Assembly: GCA_035399845.1 (NCBI GenBank)
Contig: DAOPJV010000023.1
Coordinates: 1 to 64,000 of the forward strand
Reading direction: 5' to 3'
From: ECT2AJA-110-A sp035399845
GTDB taxonomy: Bacteria > Planctomycetota > Phycisphaerae > UBA1845 > UTPLA1
DNA length: 64,000 bases
The notes under the pieces are model-generated. The model ran no database searches. It saw only the letters and a program-made list of their open reading frames with translations, and had not been told where the DNA came from. The position numbers were made by a program, and so were the translations under genes. Of the stretch, positions 7,569 to 16,399 are shown one piece after another. Position 1 is the stretch's first letter. Every line of letters begins with the position of its first letter.

Positions 7569-9041
7569 ATGAAGATCCTGCTCGTTTCTCCGCAGACACC
7601 GCACACGTTCTGGAGTTTCAGCCATGTGATGCCCTTCATCTCGAAGAAGGCGGCGTTTCCGCCGCTCGGGCTGGTGACAGTCGCGGCGATGCTGCCCCGC
7701 GCGTGGTCGCTGCGGCTCGTGGACCTGAACGTCGAGTCGCTCACGGACGCACAGATCGAGTGGGCGGACTACGTCTTCGTCACGGGAATGATCATCCACG
7801 AGGCGTCGGTTCGTCAGGTGATTCATCGATGCCGATCGAAGGGAAAGACGATCATCGGCGGTGGCCCGCTGTTCACGACAGGCCACGAGCGCTTTCAGGA
7901 AGTGGATCACTTCGTCCTCGGCGAGGCCGAATGCGTGGTGGATGAACTGGTCAGGGACCTGGAGAACGGGACGCTGAAGCCGCAATACGCGAGTTCAGAG
8001 AAGCCCGATCTGACGGCGACGCCGATTCCGCGATGGGACCTGCTGGACATGCGGCAGTATGCGCGGATGAGCGTCCAGTTTTCGCGGGGATGTCCGTTCA
8101 ACTGCGATTTCTGCGACATCATCGTGATGTACGGGCGTGTTCCGCGATCGAAGCCGCCGGCGCAGATGATTGCCGAGCTGGAGGCGCTGAAGGCGGCGGG
8201 CTGGGATGGTTCCGTCTTCATTGTGGACGACAACTTCATCGGGCATCGCGCGCGGGCGAAGGCGCTGTTGCGCGCCCTGATTGACTGGCGGCGTCGGCGA
8301 CGAATCAAGTGGACCTTCCTCACGGAAGTGTCGCTGAACATCGTCGACGATCCCGAACTGCTGAGCCTGATGGCGGAGGCGGGATTCACGAGTGTGTTCG
8401 TGGGGATCGAGAGTCCGGAGGAAGAGAGCCTCGCCGAATGCTCGAAGACGCAGAACCGGCGGCGTGATCTCGTCGAGGCCGTCCGAACGATACAGAAGTC
8501 GGGCATGGAAGTGATGGGCGGCTTCATTGTCGGATTCGACAACGACAAGCCAGGCATCTTCGATCAGCAGCTGAAGTTCATTCGGGAGGCGGGCGTTGTG
8601 ACGGCGATGGTCGGTCTGCTCACGGCCCTTCCCGAGACGGGCCTGTTCAAGCGACTGCGCGCCGAGGGGCGGATCCTTGCCAACAGCACGGGCAATAACC
8701 TCGACGCCGTGCTCAACTACATCCCGACGATGAACCGGCAGACGCTGATCGACGGGTATCGGCGGCTCGTGCAGCAGTTGTACACACCCAAGGAATACTA
8801 TGCTCGAATCCTGATTTTCCTGCGGAATTACAAGCCGTCGGGACCGGCGGTCCGATTGCGATGGCAGGAGATCCGCGCGTTCGTGCGTTCCATGTGGGTG
8901 ATGGGCGTGGCCAGTCGGGGGCGGCGTCAGTACTGGAAGTTCATGGCGCAGGCCCTCGTGGCGCATCCGCGCGCCTTTTCGCTGGCGGCGCAGCTGGCGA
9001 TCACGGGATATCACTTCCGTCGGATCGCCGGCGATCTGTAG
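7569..9041 (+). CDS. B12-binding-domain radical SAM protein, DUF4070 type
   Basis: 490 residues. The N-terminal part (MKILLVSPQTPHTFWSFSH) is a cobalamin-binding-type Rossmann domain. The radical-SAM cluster motif CxxxCxxC is at C175, C179 and C182 (CPFNCDFC). The C-terminal part resembles the DUF4070 extension found in hopanoid C-2 methylase HpnP and many uncharacterised relatives. Such enzymes use S-adenosylmethionine, an iron-sulfur cluster and often methylcobalamin to methylate unactivated carbons. The substrate cannot be told from the sequence, and no hopanoid genes are nearby, so I do not assign hpnP. Start at ATG 7569; the upstream in-frame extension lacks homology. Confidence 0.82.
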   Translation: MKILLVSPQTPHTFWSFSHVMPFISKKAAFPPLGLVTVAAMLPRAWSLRLVDLNVESLTDAQIEWADYVFVTGMIIHEASVRQVIHRCRSKGKTIIGGGPLFTTGHERFQEVDHFVLGEAECVVDELVRDLENGTLKPQYASSEKPDLTATPIPRWDLLDMRQYARMSVQFSRGCPFNCDFCDIIVMYGRVPRSKPPAQMIAELEALKAAGWDGSVFIVDDNFIGHRARAKALLRALIDWRRRRRIKWTFLTEVSLNIVDDPELLSLMAEAGFTSVFVGIESPEEESLAECSKTQNRRRDLVEAVRTIQKSGMEVMGGFIVGFDNDKPGIFDQQLKFIREAGVVTAMVGLLTALPETGLFKRLRAEGRILANSTGNNLDAVLNYIPTMNRQTLIDGYRRLVQQLYTPKEYYARILIFLRNYKPSGPAVRLRWQEIRAFVRSMWVMGVASRGRRQYWKFMAQALVAHPRAFSLAAQLAITGYHFRRIAGDL

Positions 9042-9179
9042 TCGCGCGCAATGCGCTGCGCGCTTTCGAGAGCGGGGTCCGTGGCGTCGTCGATGGAGTC
9101 GGCGACGCCAGTCGCCTGGTGACGGGCGTCAACGCGTCATGACGATACGAGATCCCGCCATCCTGCAAGGAGGGTTGCC

Positions 9180-9611
9180 GTGATTTCGATGTCGAGCGAA
9201 TACGCGCTGAAAGCCATGGTATTCCTGACACGGCTGCCGGATCAGGGGCCCGCGACGGCGCAACGGATCGCGTCGGAGATGGGAATCCCGAGGAAGTACC
9301 TTTCCCGAATCCTGCGAGAGCTGGTCACGGCGGAGGTGCTGACGGCGGCGCCGGGGCGGGCCGGTGGGTTTCGACTGAATCGCGACCCGCGGACACTCCG
9401 GCTGGCGGAGGTGGTCGAGCCGTTCGAGCAGTTCCTGGGGGCGCGGGCGGGTTGTCCGTTTGACAACAAGTCCTGCGACGGGACCGATCCGTGCGCCGGG
9501 CATCGCAAGTGGAACGAGCTTCGCACGCATCTTCAGACCTTTCTGAAGGAGACGACCATTCAGGAAATCGCCATTCATGCGTCCGCTTCGAGTGGCGGGG
9601 GGCGACGCTGA
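9180..9611 (+). CDS. Rrf2-family transcriptional regulator, probably Fe-S binding
   Basis: 143 residues starting at GTG 9180, 5 bases after AAGGAGGG. The N-terminal winged helix (ISMSSEYALKAMVFL, then GIPRKYLSRILREL) is typical of Rrf2/IscR/NsrR. Three cysteines at 92, 99 and 105 match the cluster ligands of IscR-type members, so it probably senses iron-sulfur status, nitric oxide or redox through a [2Fe-2S] or [4Fe-4S] cluster. No isc, suf or NO-detoxification genes are beside it, so the target is unknown. The gene stands alone, with 259 bases before the next. Confidence 0.88.
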   Translation: MISMSSEYALKAMVFLTRLPDQGPATAQRIASEMGIPRKYLSRILRELVTAEVLTAAPGRAGGFRLNRDPRTLRLAEVVEPFEQFLGARAGCPFDNKSCDGTDPCAGHRKWNELRTHLQTFLKETTIQEIAIHASASSGGGRR

Positions 9612-9870
9612 CAGGGCGGGGCGTCGTGACTGTCCCGGCGTTCCGAGGGATCGCCGCGACGCATCGCGGAACGTCCGAATGCCACACGTATTTTCCGCAC
9701 GAGTCGTATAACGATCAACGCGAGACAGAGGCTCGAGGCGTTCGTCGGCGGCCTACCGTATTTCCCTCAAGGCTCGCGGGCGCAGATCCGATTCCCGAAT
9801 GGAATGATCTCAGTATGGGTTCGCGGTTCGGCCGGGAGGCTGATTTCGAACGTCACAGGGTCGGCCGTTC

Positions 9871-10338
9871 ATGTCGAAGGATCACGCAATCGACGACACA
9901 GCGACGCGCTCGCGGTCGCGCAGGGAGTCAGGGTCAACCCGGCGGACTGTCATGAAGGCCGGGGCCTCTGAATCGCCCGCGAAGCACGAAAACCCTGCGC
10001 GCGTGATGGCGATGCTCAGGAAACAGGCCGACGCGGATTCGACAACCGTCGAAAAGCGAGGATCCGATCGATACGCCTGGCGAACTCGGCTGCGCGTGAC
10101 GATCGTCGATCCGTCGGGAGCGCGGCGAGAGATTGACGTCACAACGCACGACCTGTCGATCGGCGGCTTCAGCTTCATGTTCAATCAGTACGTGCACAAC
10201 GGCACCGTCGTGATCGCATGCATCAAGGCGCTGCCTGAAAAGCCCATGGTCCTTTGCGTCGTGCGAAACTGTGTGCACGTCAAGGGCGCCATGCATCGCG
10301 TCGGCGTGAACTTCGAGAGAGTGTCCACCAATCGCTGA
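9871..10338 (+). CDS. PilZ-domain protein
   Basis: 155 residues. The PilZ signature is visible as R63-x3-R67 (RGSDR) and D94-LSIGG, the residues that bind cyclic di-GMP, in a beta-barrel-like segment to the C terminus. The first about 55 residues are polar and probably disordered. PilZ proteins couple cyclic di-GMP to motility, adhesion or exopolysaccharide output; no partner is encoded adjacent. Start ATG 9871; later in-frame ATGs at 9952 and beyond would shorten only the disordered part. Confidence 0.8.
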   Translation: MSKDHAIDDTATRSRSRRESGSTRRTVMKAGASESPAKHENPARVMAMLRKQADADSTTVEKRGSDRYAWRTRLRVTIVDPSGARREIDVTTHDLSIGGFSFMFNQYVHNGTVVIACIKALPEKPMVLCVVRNCVHVKGAMHRVGVNFERVSTNR

Positions 10339-10344
10339 GAGCCC

Positions 10345-10360
10345 CGGCTCTCCCGAGCCG
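10345..10360. terminator. Hairpin between convergent genes
   Basis: CGGCTC-tccc-GAGCCG, a 6-bp stem in the 32-base gap between the PilZ gene and the convergent RdgC-like gene. There is no clear T-run on either strand, so termination is only inferred. Confidence 0.3.
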
Positions 10361-10370
10361 ATCGGGTTGG

Positions 10371-11633
10371 CTACACACCGATGGTTTCGTGGGACGCGGC
10401 GGCGGGGGCTGTCGCGGCGCGCTTGTCGCCTGCGCCGGCGCGCAGCCAGGCGCGAATCGTGTCGCGCGTCTTGCTCCATTCCGTGCGAAGTCGGTGCTTG
10501 AGGAACGCGCCGTAGAGCAGGTCAATCGATTCGGCCATGTGACGAATCTGCTCGAGTCGCTCTTCGTTTCGAACGCGCGCGCTGTCCACGGCGCCGTCGC
10601 CGTTCGAAGCGCCCTCATCTTCCTTCTCGACCTTCGGAAGGGCGGCGCCACTGACGTTGAACGTCTCCGCCTGGATCGTGAATTCGTATTGCTGGCCGTG
10701 ACGCGAGAGCATCATGCCTGCCTTGCGCGGCAGCTTGCCGGATTGAATCGCGCGACGCGATTCGGGCAGGCGTGTCGGTCCGTCGCAGGAGATCGTCTCC
10801 TTCCCCGTCTCGGCCCAGGGGCACTCGAGCGCGAGCTGTTTCACGAAGACGACGGCGGCGTCGGAATTGTCCTCCATCTCGAGCGTGTCTGACTCTTCTT
10901 CGAGCGTGTACCACAACCAGAGCAGGAACTCGTTGCCCAGCCAGTCGCGGGCCGCCGGATCGTGTGACGTCCAGTAGGGAGAATCCAGGCCATTTTCCGG
11001 GTGCGGCACGAACGCGGAGGGCTCCAGGTTCTCCAGTTGCCGCGTATGGTTGTGATGCTCCGCCCAGGAGATGGCGAGACCGCCGGCCGTTAGAGGTTCG
11101 AGACGCTTGCCGAACGTATTCTTGAAGAGCGGCAACAGGCGTTCGTGGACGGCGGGCGACGTGGCCGAGACGTAGAGAATGTCGCGCTGGGTATCCAGGA
11201 AGAGCGGGAACTGGCGCTGCCTGCGGAAGCGGCCCTCCTTCAGTTCGTCCTCGATGCGACTCCTGGCGGCCTCTCGGGCCTCCTTCCTGATGCGGGAGAT
11301 CTTGGGCGTGCCGACGCTCGACGCTTCCTTGAGAAGGGCGTCGAACTCCTGCTGCTCGTAGGCGCGCATCAGGTCGGGGGGCGGCTTGTGGGCGTCAATC
11401 CGCAGCCCGTAGTGAAGGCAGTCCAGAAGGACATTCTTCTCGAGATCGAATTCGATATCGAGCAGGTGCCGACCACCGATCCAGCCCGACTCCTCCATGT
11501 CGGAGCGAAGAATCTTGTCGCTGCCGATGCGATGCTCGCGGAGTTTGTCGAGCAGATGCTCGTCCAGTCGTTTGGGACCACCGCCATGGACGCGGAATCG
11601 TGAATAACTGACGGATCCGTTGAGGAATGCCAT
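10371..11633 (-). CDS. RdgC-like recombination-associated protein
   Basis: 420 residues from ATG 11633 (MAFLNGSVSYSRFRV); the open frame upstream has no homology. The pattern of an N-terminal SYSRFRV strand, a WIGGRHLLD segment, a Lys/Glu/Arg-rich central helix (IRKEAREAARSRIEDELKEG) and FLDTQRDILYVSA followed by LLPLFKNTFG resembles RdgC. RdgC is a ring-shaped DNA-binding protein that restrains RecA-dependent recombination. Sequence resemblance to the enterobacterial protein is distant, and this one is longer (E. coli RdgC about 300), with a C-terminal extension ending in an Ala-rich tail. It has its own promoter and a cytosolic character. Confidence 0.55.
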   Translation of the reverse strand: MAFLNGSVSYSRFRVHGGGPKRLDEHLLDKLREHRIGSDKILRSDMEESGWIGGRHLLDIEFDLEKNVLLDCLHYGLRIDAHKPPPDLMRAYEQQEFDALLKEASSVGTPKISRIRKEAREAARSRIEDELKEGRFRRQRQFPLFLDTQRDILYVSATSPAVHERLLPLFKNTFGKRLEPLTAGGLAISWAEHHNHTRQLENLEPSAFVPHPENGLDSPYWTSHDPAARDWLGNEFLLWLWYTLEEESDTLEMEDNSDAAVVFVKQLALECPWAETGKETISCDGPTRLPESRRAIQSGKLPRKAGMMLSRHGQQYEFTIQAETFNVSGAALPKVEKEDEGASNGDGAVDSARVRNEERLEQIRHMAESIDLLYGAFLKHRLRTEWSKTRDTIRAWLRAGAGDKRAATAPAAASHETIGV

Positions 11634-11677
11634 TGGAAAAACGCCTCGTGCCGGGTTTCGGAGTCCAGAGCCGAGGG

Positions 11678-11707
11678 ATGCTAAAGTTGCCACGTGTCGG
11701 GCGTCAA
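11678..11707 (-). promoter_or_regulatory. Probable promoter of the RdgC-like gene
   Basis: On the minus strand, TTGACG (11707-11702), an 18-base spacer and TAGCAT (11683-11678), about 45 bases before ATG 11633. The rest of the 337-base divergent region holds the ymdB promoter and no gene. Confidence 0.45.
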
Positions 11708-11819
11708 CGCTGTGAAATCGTGTGAAGTGCGCCGAACGGCGTAAGCTCATGAGCGACAAAAGCCGACGCGCCATCGGCGACTTCTGACTCACAGGCTGTG
11801 AATTTTGTGTGACGCCGAT

Positions 11820-11847
11820 TTGAGAATCGAAGCGCGTTACTTATACT
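11820..11847 (+). promoter_or_regulatory. Probable promoter of the ymdB-to-CPBP operon
   Basis: TTGAGA, a 16-base spacer and TATACT, a good sigma-70-type match in the divergent region. It would drive the seven genes from 11971 to 19295, all on the plus strand with short gaps. Confidence 0.55.
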
Positions 11848-11970
11848 CGGTCCGCAACCCGATGGCGTCGAACGGGGCGCGGGTGTCGCCGCGTGTCGAT
11901 CCATCGTTCTCCGGATGTGCCGGCGGCCGAATGTCGCCGGGATGTGCCGGGGCTGGAAAGTCGATTTTTC

Positions 11971-12771
11971 TTGAAGCTGACAATTCTCTGTATCGGCGAC
12001 GTGGTGGGGCGACCGGGGCGTTCCGCCGTCGCGGAAGGCGTGCCGCGCCTCGTCAAGGAACGGGGTGTCGACTGCGTCATCGCCAACGTGGAAAACGCCG
12101 CGAATGGTTCGGGTCTGACGGAAGCGCTCTACGACAAGTTCCTGCGTTACGGTGTTCACCTGATGACGCTCGGCGATCACATCTATCGGCGCGCCGAGAT
12201 TCTCCCCGTGCTGGAGAAATCCGACTGCATCGTGCGGCCCGTCAATTACCCGCCCGACTCGATCGGAAAGGAAATCGCCGTCTATGAGACGGAGAAGGGA
12301 CCGAAAGTCGCCGTGATTTCGGTGATGGGTCGGCTCTTCATGAAACCGCCGTGCGACTGTCCGTACAAGGCGATGGATCGCGCGCTGGCCCGCGTGCCGC
12401 AGGACGTGCGGCTGGTCATTGTCGACATGCACGCCGAGGCGACGAGCGAGAAGATCGCCATGGGATGGCATCTCAACGGTCGCGTCACAGCGATGTACGG
12501 CACACACACGCATGTGCCGACGGCGGACGAACGCGTCCTCGATCGTGGCACGGCGTACATCACGGACCTCGGCATGACGGGGCCGTACGACGGCGTGCTG
12601 GGCCGTCGAAAGGACCGTGTGTTGCGGGCGTTCGTCACCGGGATGCCGTCACCTTTTGATGTGGCGTCAGACGATGTGCGCATGTGCGGCGTGCTCATCG
12701 AAGCGGATTCCGACACGGGCCGGGCGACATCGATCGAGCGCGTGAGCCTGGGGACTGTCGACAGTCAGTAA
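11971..12771 (+). CDS. YmdB-family metallophosphoesterase (cyclic nucleotide phosphodiesterase type)
   Basis: 266 residues from TTG 11971, which matches the usual length of the YmdB family (about 264). Metal-binding motifs are visible: GDVVGRPGR at the N terminus, NVENAANGSGL, LGDHIYRR, and a late YGTHTHVPTAD. Characterised members (Bacillus YmdB, Deinococcus DR1281) are dinuclear-metal phosphodiesterases acting on 2',3'- or 3',5'-cyclic nucleotides and affecting RNA decay and biofilm formation. The frame is open further upstream but has no homology there. First gene of a probable operon that also encodes exonuclease VII. Confidence 0.88.
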   Translation: MKLTILCIGDVVGRPGRSAVAEGVPRLVKERGVDCVIANVENAANGSGLTEALYDKFLRYGVHLMTLGDHIYRRAEILPVLEKSDCIVRPVNYPPDSIGKEIAVYETEKGPKVAVISVMGRLFMKPPCDCPYKAMDRALARVPQDVRLVIVDMHAEATSEKIAMGWHLNGRVTAMYGTHTHVPTADERVLDRGTAYITDLGMTGPYDGVLGRRKDRVLRAFVTGMPSPFDVASDDVRMCGVLIEADSDTGRATSIERVSLGTVDSQ

Positions 12772-12835
12772 CGGCTCGATCGCGGCCGGACGCCGCGCGT
12801 CGACGTGGCGCCCGAGGGGAGTGAAACGACCGCTG

Positions 12836-13321
12836 ATGGGAACGTCTGACGTAGAGATCATCGTCGACGCCTTTCAGGCGGCGGACGCCGAGCGTGTCGT
12901 GGAGGTCGTGCGGACTGTCTTTGCCGAATACGGATTCACCTGGGAGATCGGCGGATACTGCGCCGATATCTACGATATACCCGGACGCTACGTCGATGCC
13001 GGCGGCGCGTTCTTTGTCGTCCGCGCCGGGACGGAGATCGTCGGCTGCGCCGGCGTCACGATGCACGACGGCTTCGCCGAACTGCACCGGATGTACCTGC
13101 TGAAGGCGTATCGCGGCAGGGGAATCGGTCGGCTGCTGCTCGACGCTTGCGTGGAGGAGGCCCGGCGCGCCAATGCGCCGGCGATGCGGATATGGAGCGA
13201 CGTGCTGCTCCCCGACGCGCATCGATTGTATCTGAGGAGTGGATTTCAGCGGCGCGGCGAGCGAGTCTGCGATGATCCGGACAACAGTCGCGAGTATGGA
13301 TTCTGGAAGGAGCCCCTTTGA
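12836..13321 (+). CDS. GNAT-family N-acetyltransferase
   Basis: About 161 residues. The acetyl-CoA pyrophosphate-binding motif is YRGRGIGRLLLDACVEEA, preceded by the beta4-like ELHRMYLLK and followed by YLRSGFQRRGER, all typical of GNAT enzymes. The substrate is unknown. Start uncertain: ATG 12836 lies 13-14 bases after AGGGGAG, while an in-frame GTG at 12821 adds five residues but overlaps that site. Its stop overlaps the xseA start (TTGA), so the two are translationally coupled. Confidence 0.85.
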   Translation: MGTSDVEIIVDAFQAADAERVVEVVRTVFAEYGFTWEIGGYCADIYDIPGRYVDAGGAFFVVRAGTEIVGCAGVTMHDGFAELHRMYLLKAYRGRGIGRLLLDACVEEARRANAPAMRIWSDVLLPDAHRLYLRSGFQRRGERVCDDPDNSREYGFWKEPL

Positions 13322-14907
13322 CTTCGCCGGACGATCGCGATCGACCTCTGTTTGATCCCGGGCGAATGCGGGCGTCGACATCGCCGGCGGGACGACCCGG
13401 CGGCGGCGACGAACCGGCCACGCTGACTGTCGCGCGCGTGACGGCAATGATTCGCGGCGCCCTCACGTCGGCGTTTCCGACGACACTGCACGTTGTCGGT
13501 GAGTTGTCGAATGTCTCCCGCGCGTCGGCGGGCCATGTCTATTTCACGCTGAAGGACGCAACCAGCGAGATTCGCTGCGTCATGTGGCGATCGGACGCCG
13601 CCCGCCTGAAATTCGAAATGGCGGACGGACTGGCCGTCGTCGCGTCGGGCAGGATCGATGTCTACGAACCGCGCGGCCAGGTGCAGTTCTACGTCAGTCG
13701 GCTGCAGCCGCAGGGTGTTGGCGCCTTGGAGCTCGCGTTTCGTCAGCTCAGGGAGAAGCTCGCGAAGGAAGGTCTTTTCGATGGCGAACGCAAGCGGTCG
13801 CTGCCCGCGATTCCGCGAACGATCGGTGTCGTGACGAGCGCGTCGGGCGCGGCGATCCAGGACATTCTGAACACCATCGAGCGACGCTATCCCAGGGTTC
13901 GCGTCATCACGAAGGATGTGCGCGTGCAGGGCGATGGGGCGGCGTCCGAAGTGGCGTCGGCGATCAGTGAATTCAATCGCGTGGCGAGGCGAATCGGCGG
14001 CGTTGACGTGCTGATCGTCGGGCGCGGTGGCGGTTCCCTCGAGGACCTCTGGGCCTTCAACGAGGAAATCGTCGCGCGGGCCATTGCCGCGAGTCAGATT
14101 CCGATCGTCAGCGCCGTGGGGCACGAAGTCGATTTCTCGATCGCGGATTTCGTGGCGGATGTGCGCGCGGCGACGCCCACGGCGGCTGCGGAACTCGTAG
14201 TGCCCGTGCTGGCGGAAATCGTGCAGACGATTGACGAGACTGATCGTCGGATGCGACGCGGTATTGCCCAGCGGATCGAGCGATTCCGTCATCGACTCAA
14301 CGCCGTGGCCAGATCGGCGTGGTTTCGCGACCCCGTTGGCGCCGTTCGCCGCTGGGGGCAGCGCGTGGATGAGATGGCCTCGCGCCTGCGATACACGCTG
14401 CATCGGGCGGTGACGGAGCGTCGCCGAAAGATCGCGCAGGTCGAGCTGAAGCTCGCGCGTTCGCGACCGGTCGTTGTCCTTGAGCGGCGGCGGCTGGCTG
14501 TCGATCGGCTGGCGCATCGACTGTTGTGGGTGACGCGGGAAGCGCTCGTGTCCGAGAGTCGCCAGCTCGCGACGATCGCCGGGCGCCTGCAATCCGCATC
14601 TCCGGTTCATCATGTGCACGCGGAGCGATCCCGGCTGATCACGATTGAGCGTCGATTGCGTCGCGCTGTCTCGGCCCTGATTGCGAATCAGCGTCGGCAG
14701 GTCGCGTCAGCCGAAGCGCGGCTGATTGCCGCGAGCCCCGAACAGGTCCTCAGGCGTGGATTTTCCATCACGCGTCGATTTCGCGGCGGGCAGGTGGTAC
14801 GATCATCTGAAGGGTTGCTCGAGGGGGATCGAATCGTCACGCAGACCGCGGATGGCGAAATCCACAGCCGAGTGGTTGATTCGAGACAGGGCGACCTGTT
14901 TCAATAG
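13318..14907 (+). CDS. xseA: Exodeoxyribonuclease VII large subunit
   Basis: 529 residues. With the small subunit it degrades single-stranded DNA to oligonucleotides. An N-terminal OB-fold (GELSNVSRASAGHVYFTLKD) is followed by the nuclease core with GVVTSASGAAIQDI, GRGGGSLEDLWAFN and SAVGHEVDFSIADFVAD, all conserved. A long coiled-coil-like C-terminal part binds the small subunits. It starts at TTG 13318, overlapping the previous stop by four bases; an internal ATG at 13366 is possible, since the first about 35 residues are low-complexity. Longer than the E. coli protein (about 456) mainly at the ends. xseB follows at 94 bases. Confidence 0.95.
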   Translation: MTSPDDRDRPLFDPGRMRASTSPAGRPGGGDEPATLTVARVTAMIRGALTSAFPTTLHVVGELSNVSRASAGHVYFTLKDATSEIRCVMWRSDAARLKFEMADGLAVVASGRIDVYEPRGQVQFYVSRLQPQGVGALELAFRQLREKLAKEGLFDGERKRSLPAIPRTIGVVTSASGAAIQDILNTIERRYPRVRVITKDVRVQGDGAASEVASAISEFNRVARRIGGVDVLIVGRGGGSLEDLWAFNEEIVARAIAASQIPIVSAVGHEVDFSIADFVADVRAATPTAAAELVVPVLAEIVQTIDETDRRMRRGIAQRIERFRHRLNAVARSAWFRDPVGAVRRWGQRVDEMASRLRYTLHRAVTERRRKIAQVELKLARSRPVVVLERRRLAVDRLAHRLLWVTREALVSESRQLATIAGRLQSASPVHHVHAERSRLITIERRLRRAVSALIANQRRQVASAEARLIAASPEQVLRRGFSITRRFRGGQVVRSSEGLLEGDRIVTQTADGEIHSRVVDSRQGDLFQ

Positions 14908-15001
14908 GCGGGAAGCGTCGGGAGCACGGACGGCTCGAAAGGCCGCGACGTGGCGATCCAGGGAAGGGTTGCTCGCCGCGAAAAACGATCGGTTGAGGCG
15001 T

Positions 15002-15226
15002 ATGTCCAAGGGTAAGTTTGTATTCGAAAACGCAATGGGGCGCGCCGAGGAGATTGCCGAGGCGATCGAGCAGGGTGAGATCGGACTCGAAGAGTCGATC
15101 AGGCAGTTCGAAGAGGGAATGACCCTGATTCGAAAGTGCCGCAAGGTGCTGGAAGACGCGGAGCTGAGGATCCAGACGCTGGAAGCCTCGCTCAGCGAAG
15201 AAGACGCGCCGGCCGAGGACGCATAG
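15002..15226 (+). CDS. xseB: Exodeoxyribonuclease VII small subunit
   Basis: 74 residues, the usual size. The hallmark helices are clear: FENAMGRAEEIAEAIEQGE, then LEESIRQFEEGM, then a helix ending in LEDAELRIQTLE. The product wraps the large subunit's coiled coil and is needed for activity and for restraining toxicity. Start ATG 15002, with weak Shine-Dalgarno. The C terminus is acidic. It lies in the usual position directly after xseA and before the prenyl synthase, an arrangement common in bacteria. Confidence 0.93.
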   Translation: MSKGKFVFENAMGRAEEIAEAIEQGEIGLEESIRQFEEGMTLIRKCRKVLEDAELRIQTLEASLSEEDAPAEDA

Positions 15227-15436
15227 GGCCGGCGGACGTCGGTCGAAGTCGGCGATTGCCGGCGGGACCTTTGGGCGGAATACGCGGTCTTTCACTTCTT
15301 TCAATAATTCCGACATGATCTGAGGTTCCGCTGGACGAGGCGTTCGACTCTCGCTATCGTCAATTGGGGACGGTAGTTGCGACGATTCTCGTCGGCCGTC
15401 CACGAGCCGCCGAAGGTGGCGTCGTTGGGGATTTGC

Positions 15437-16339
15437 GTGGCTGAGGCCCTGGATAAGTCAATCGCCGATGTGCTCGTCGCCGAGGGCGCCGGAGTATCCG
15501 CCGAACTGGCCGCCGCGATCGACGCCGTGTCCGGCATCGTGCGCCCCGAAAAGCTCCTCGAAGCCATGCGATACAGCCTCCTGTCGGGGGGCAAGCGTCT
15601 GCGTCCTGCGCTGGCGCTGTGGAGCTGTGAGGCCTGCGGCGAAACACGAGAGACGGCCATGGGCGCCGCCGTCGCCATCGAGTGCGTGCACGCATTCAGT
15701 CTGATTCACGACGACCTGCCGGCGCTGGACAACGACGACACGCGTCGCGGTCGGCCAACGAATCACGTCGTGTTCGGCGAATCGACGGCAATCCTTGCGG
15801 GAGACGCGCTGCTCGCGCTGGCGTTCGAAACGCTGTCGAAGGCCTACGGCGCCACGCGCGCTATCGGCCCCATGGTCAGCGAACTCGCGAATGCGACGGG
15901 CGCGGCCGGCATGATCGGCGGCGAATGGCTCGACCTGGACGCCGAGGGCAAAGCCCTGGACGGCGACGACGTAAAACGGATCCACTTGGGTAAGACGGCG
16001 CGGCTGATTCAGTGCGCCTGCCGCCTGGGCGGGTTGGCGGCCTCGGCCGATCAGAAACACATGGCCGCGCTGAGCGGCTACGGGAAGGCCCTGGGCCTGG
16101 CGTTCCAGATCGTGGATGACTTACTGGACGTGACAGGTGACCCGAACGCCGTCGGCAAGCGTACTGGGAAGGACGCGGACCGGGGAAAGGCGACGTATCC
16201 GTCGGCGGTCGGAATCGACGCGAGCCGGGAAATGGCGGCGCTGCTGGTGGATGGCGCCCTGCGACACATCGAGCCGCTGGGAGAGGGCGCGGAACGCCTC
16301 AGGCGGCTCGCCACATATGTAATCGATCGAACTCACTGA
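15437..16339 (+). CDS. ispA: Short-chain polyprenyl (farnesyl/geranylgeranyl) diphosphate synthase
   Basis: 300 residues from GTG 15437, 5 bases after GGGGA, matching the usual length of IspA; the frame extends upstream with no homology. It condenses IPP with allylic diphosphates. The first aspartate-rich motif is DDLPALDNDD (the four-residue-spaced form typical of bacterial farnesyl synthases), and the second is QIVDDLLDVTGD. GGKRLRPAL binds the diphosphate. It lies between xseB and dxs, as in many genomes. The exact chain length is not determined from sequence. Confidence 0.92.
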   Translation: MAEALDKSIADVLVAEGAGVSAELAAAIDAVSGIVRPEKLLEAMRYSLLSGGKRLRPALALWSCEACGETRETAMGAAVAIECVHAFSLIHDDLPALDNDDTRRGRPTNHVVFGESTAILAGDALLALAFETLSKAYGATRAIGPMVSELANATGAAGMIGGEWLDLDAEGKALDGDDVKRIHLGKTARLIQCACRLGGLAASADQKHMAALSGYGKALGLAFQIVDDLLDVTGDPNAVGKRTGKDADRGKATYPSAVGIDASREMAALLVDGALRHIEPLGEGAERLRRLATYVIDRTH

Positions 16340-16399
16340 ACTGTTCGACGCCGGACGCCGGCTTCAGCGGATCCAGAGACTGCAAGAAGGACGAATACC

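Noticed and set aside
7569..9041. Assignment as hopanoid C-2 methylase hpnP
   Set aside because: Domain layout fits, but the DUF4070 group is wider than HpnP and there is no hopanoid gene nearby.
9491..9955. 154-codon plus-strand frame spanning the end of the Rrf2 gene
   Set aside because: It overlaps both the regulator and the PilZ gene in other frames; no homology and no start signal.
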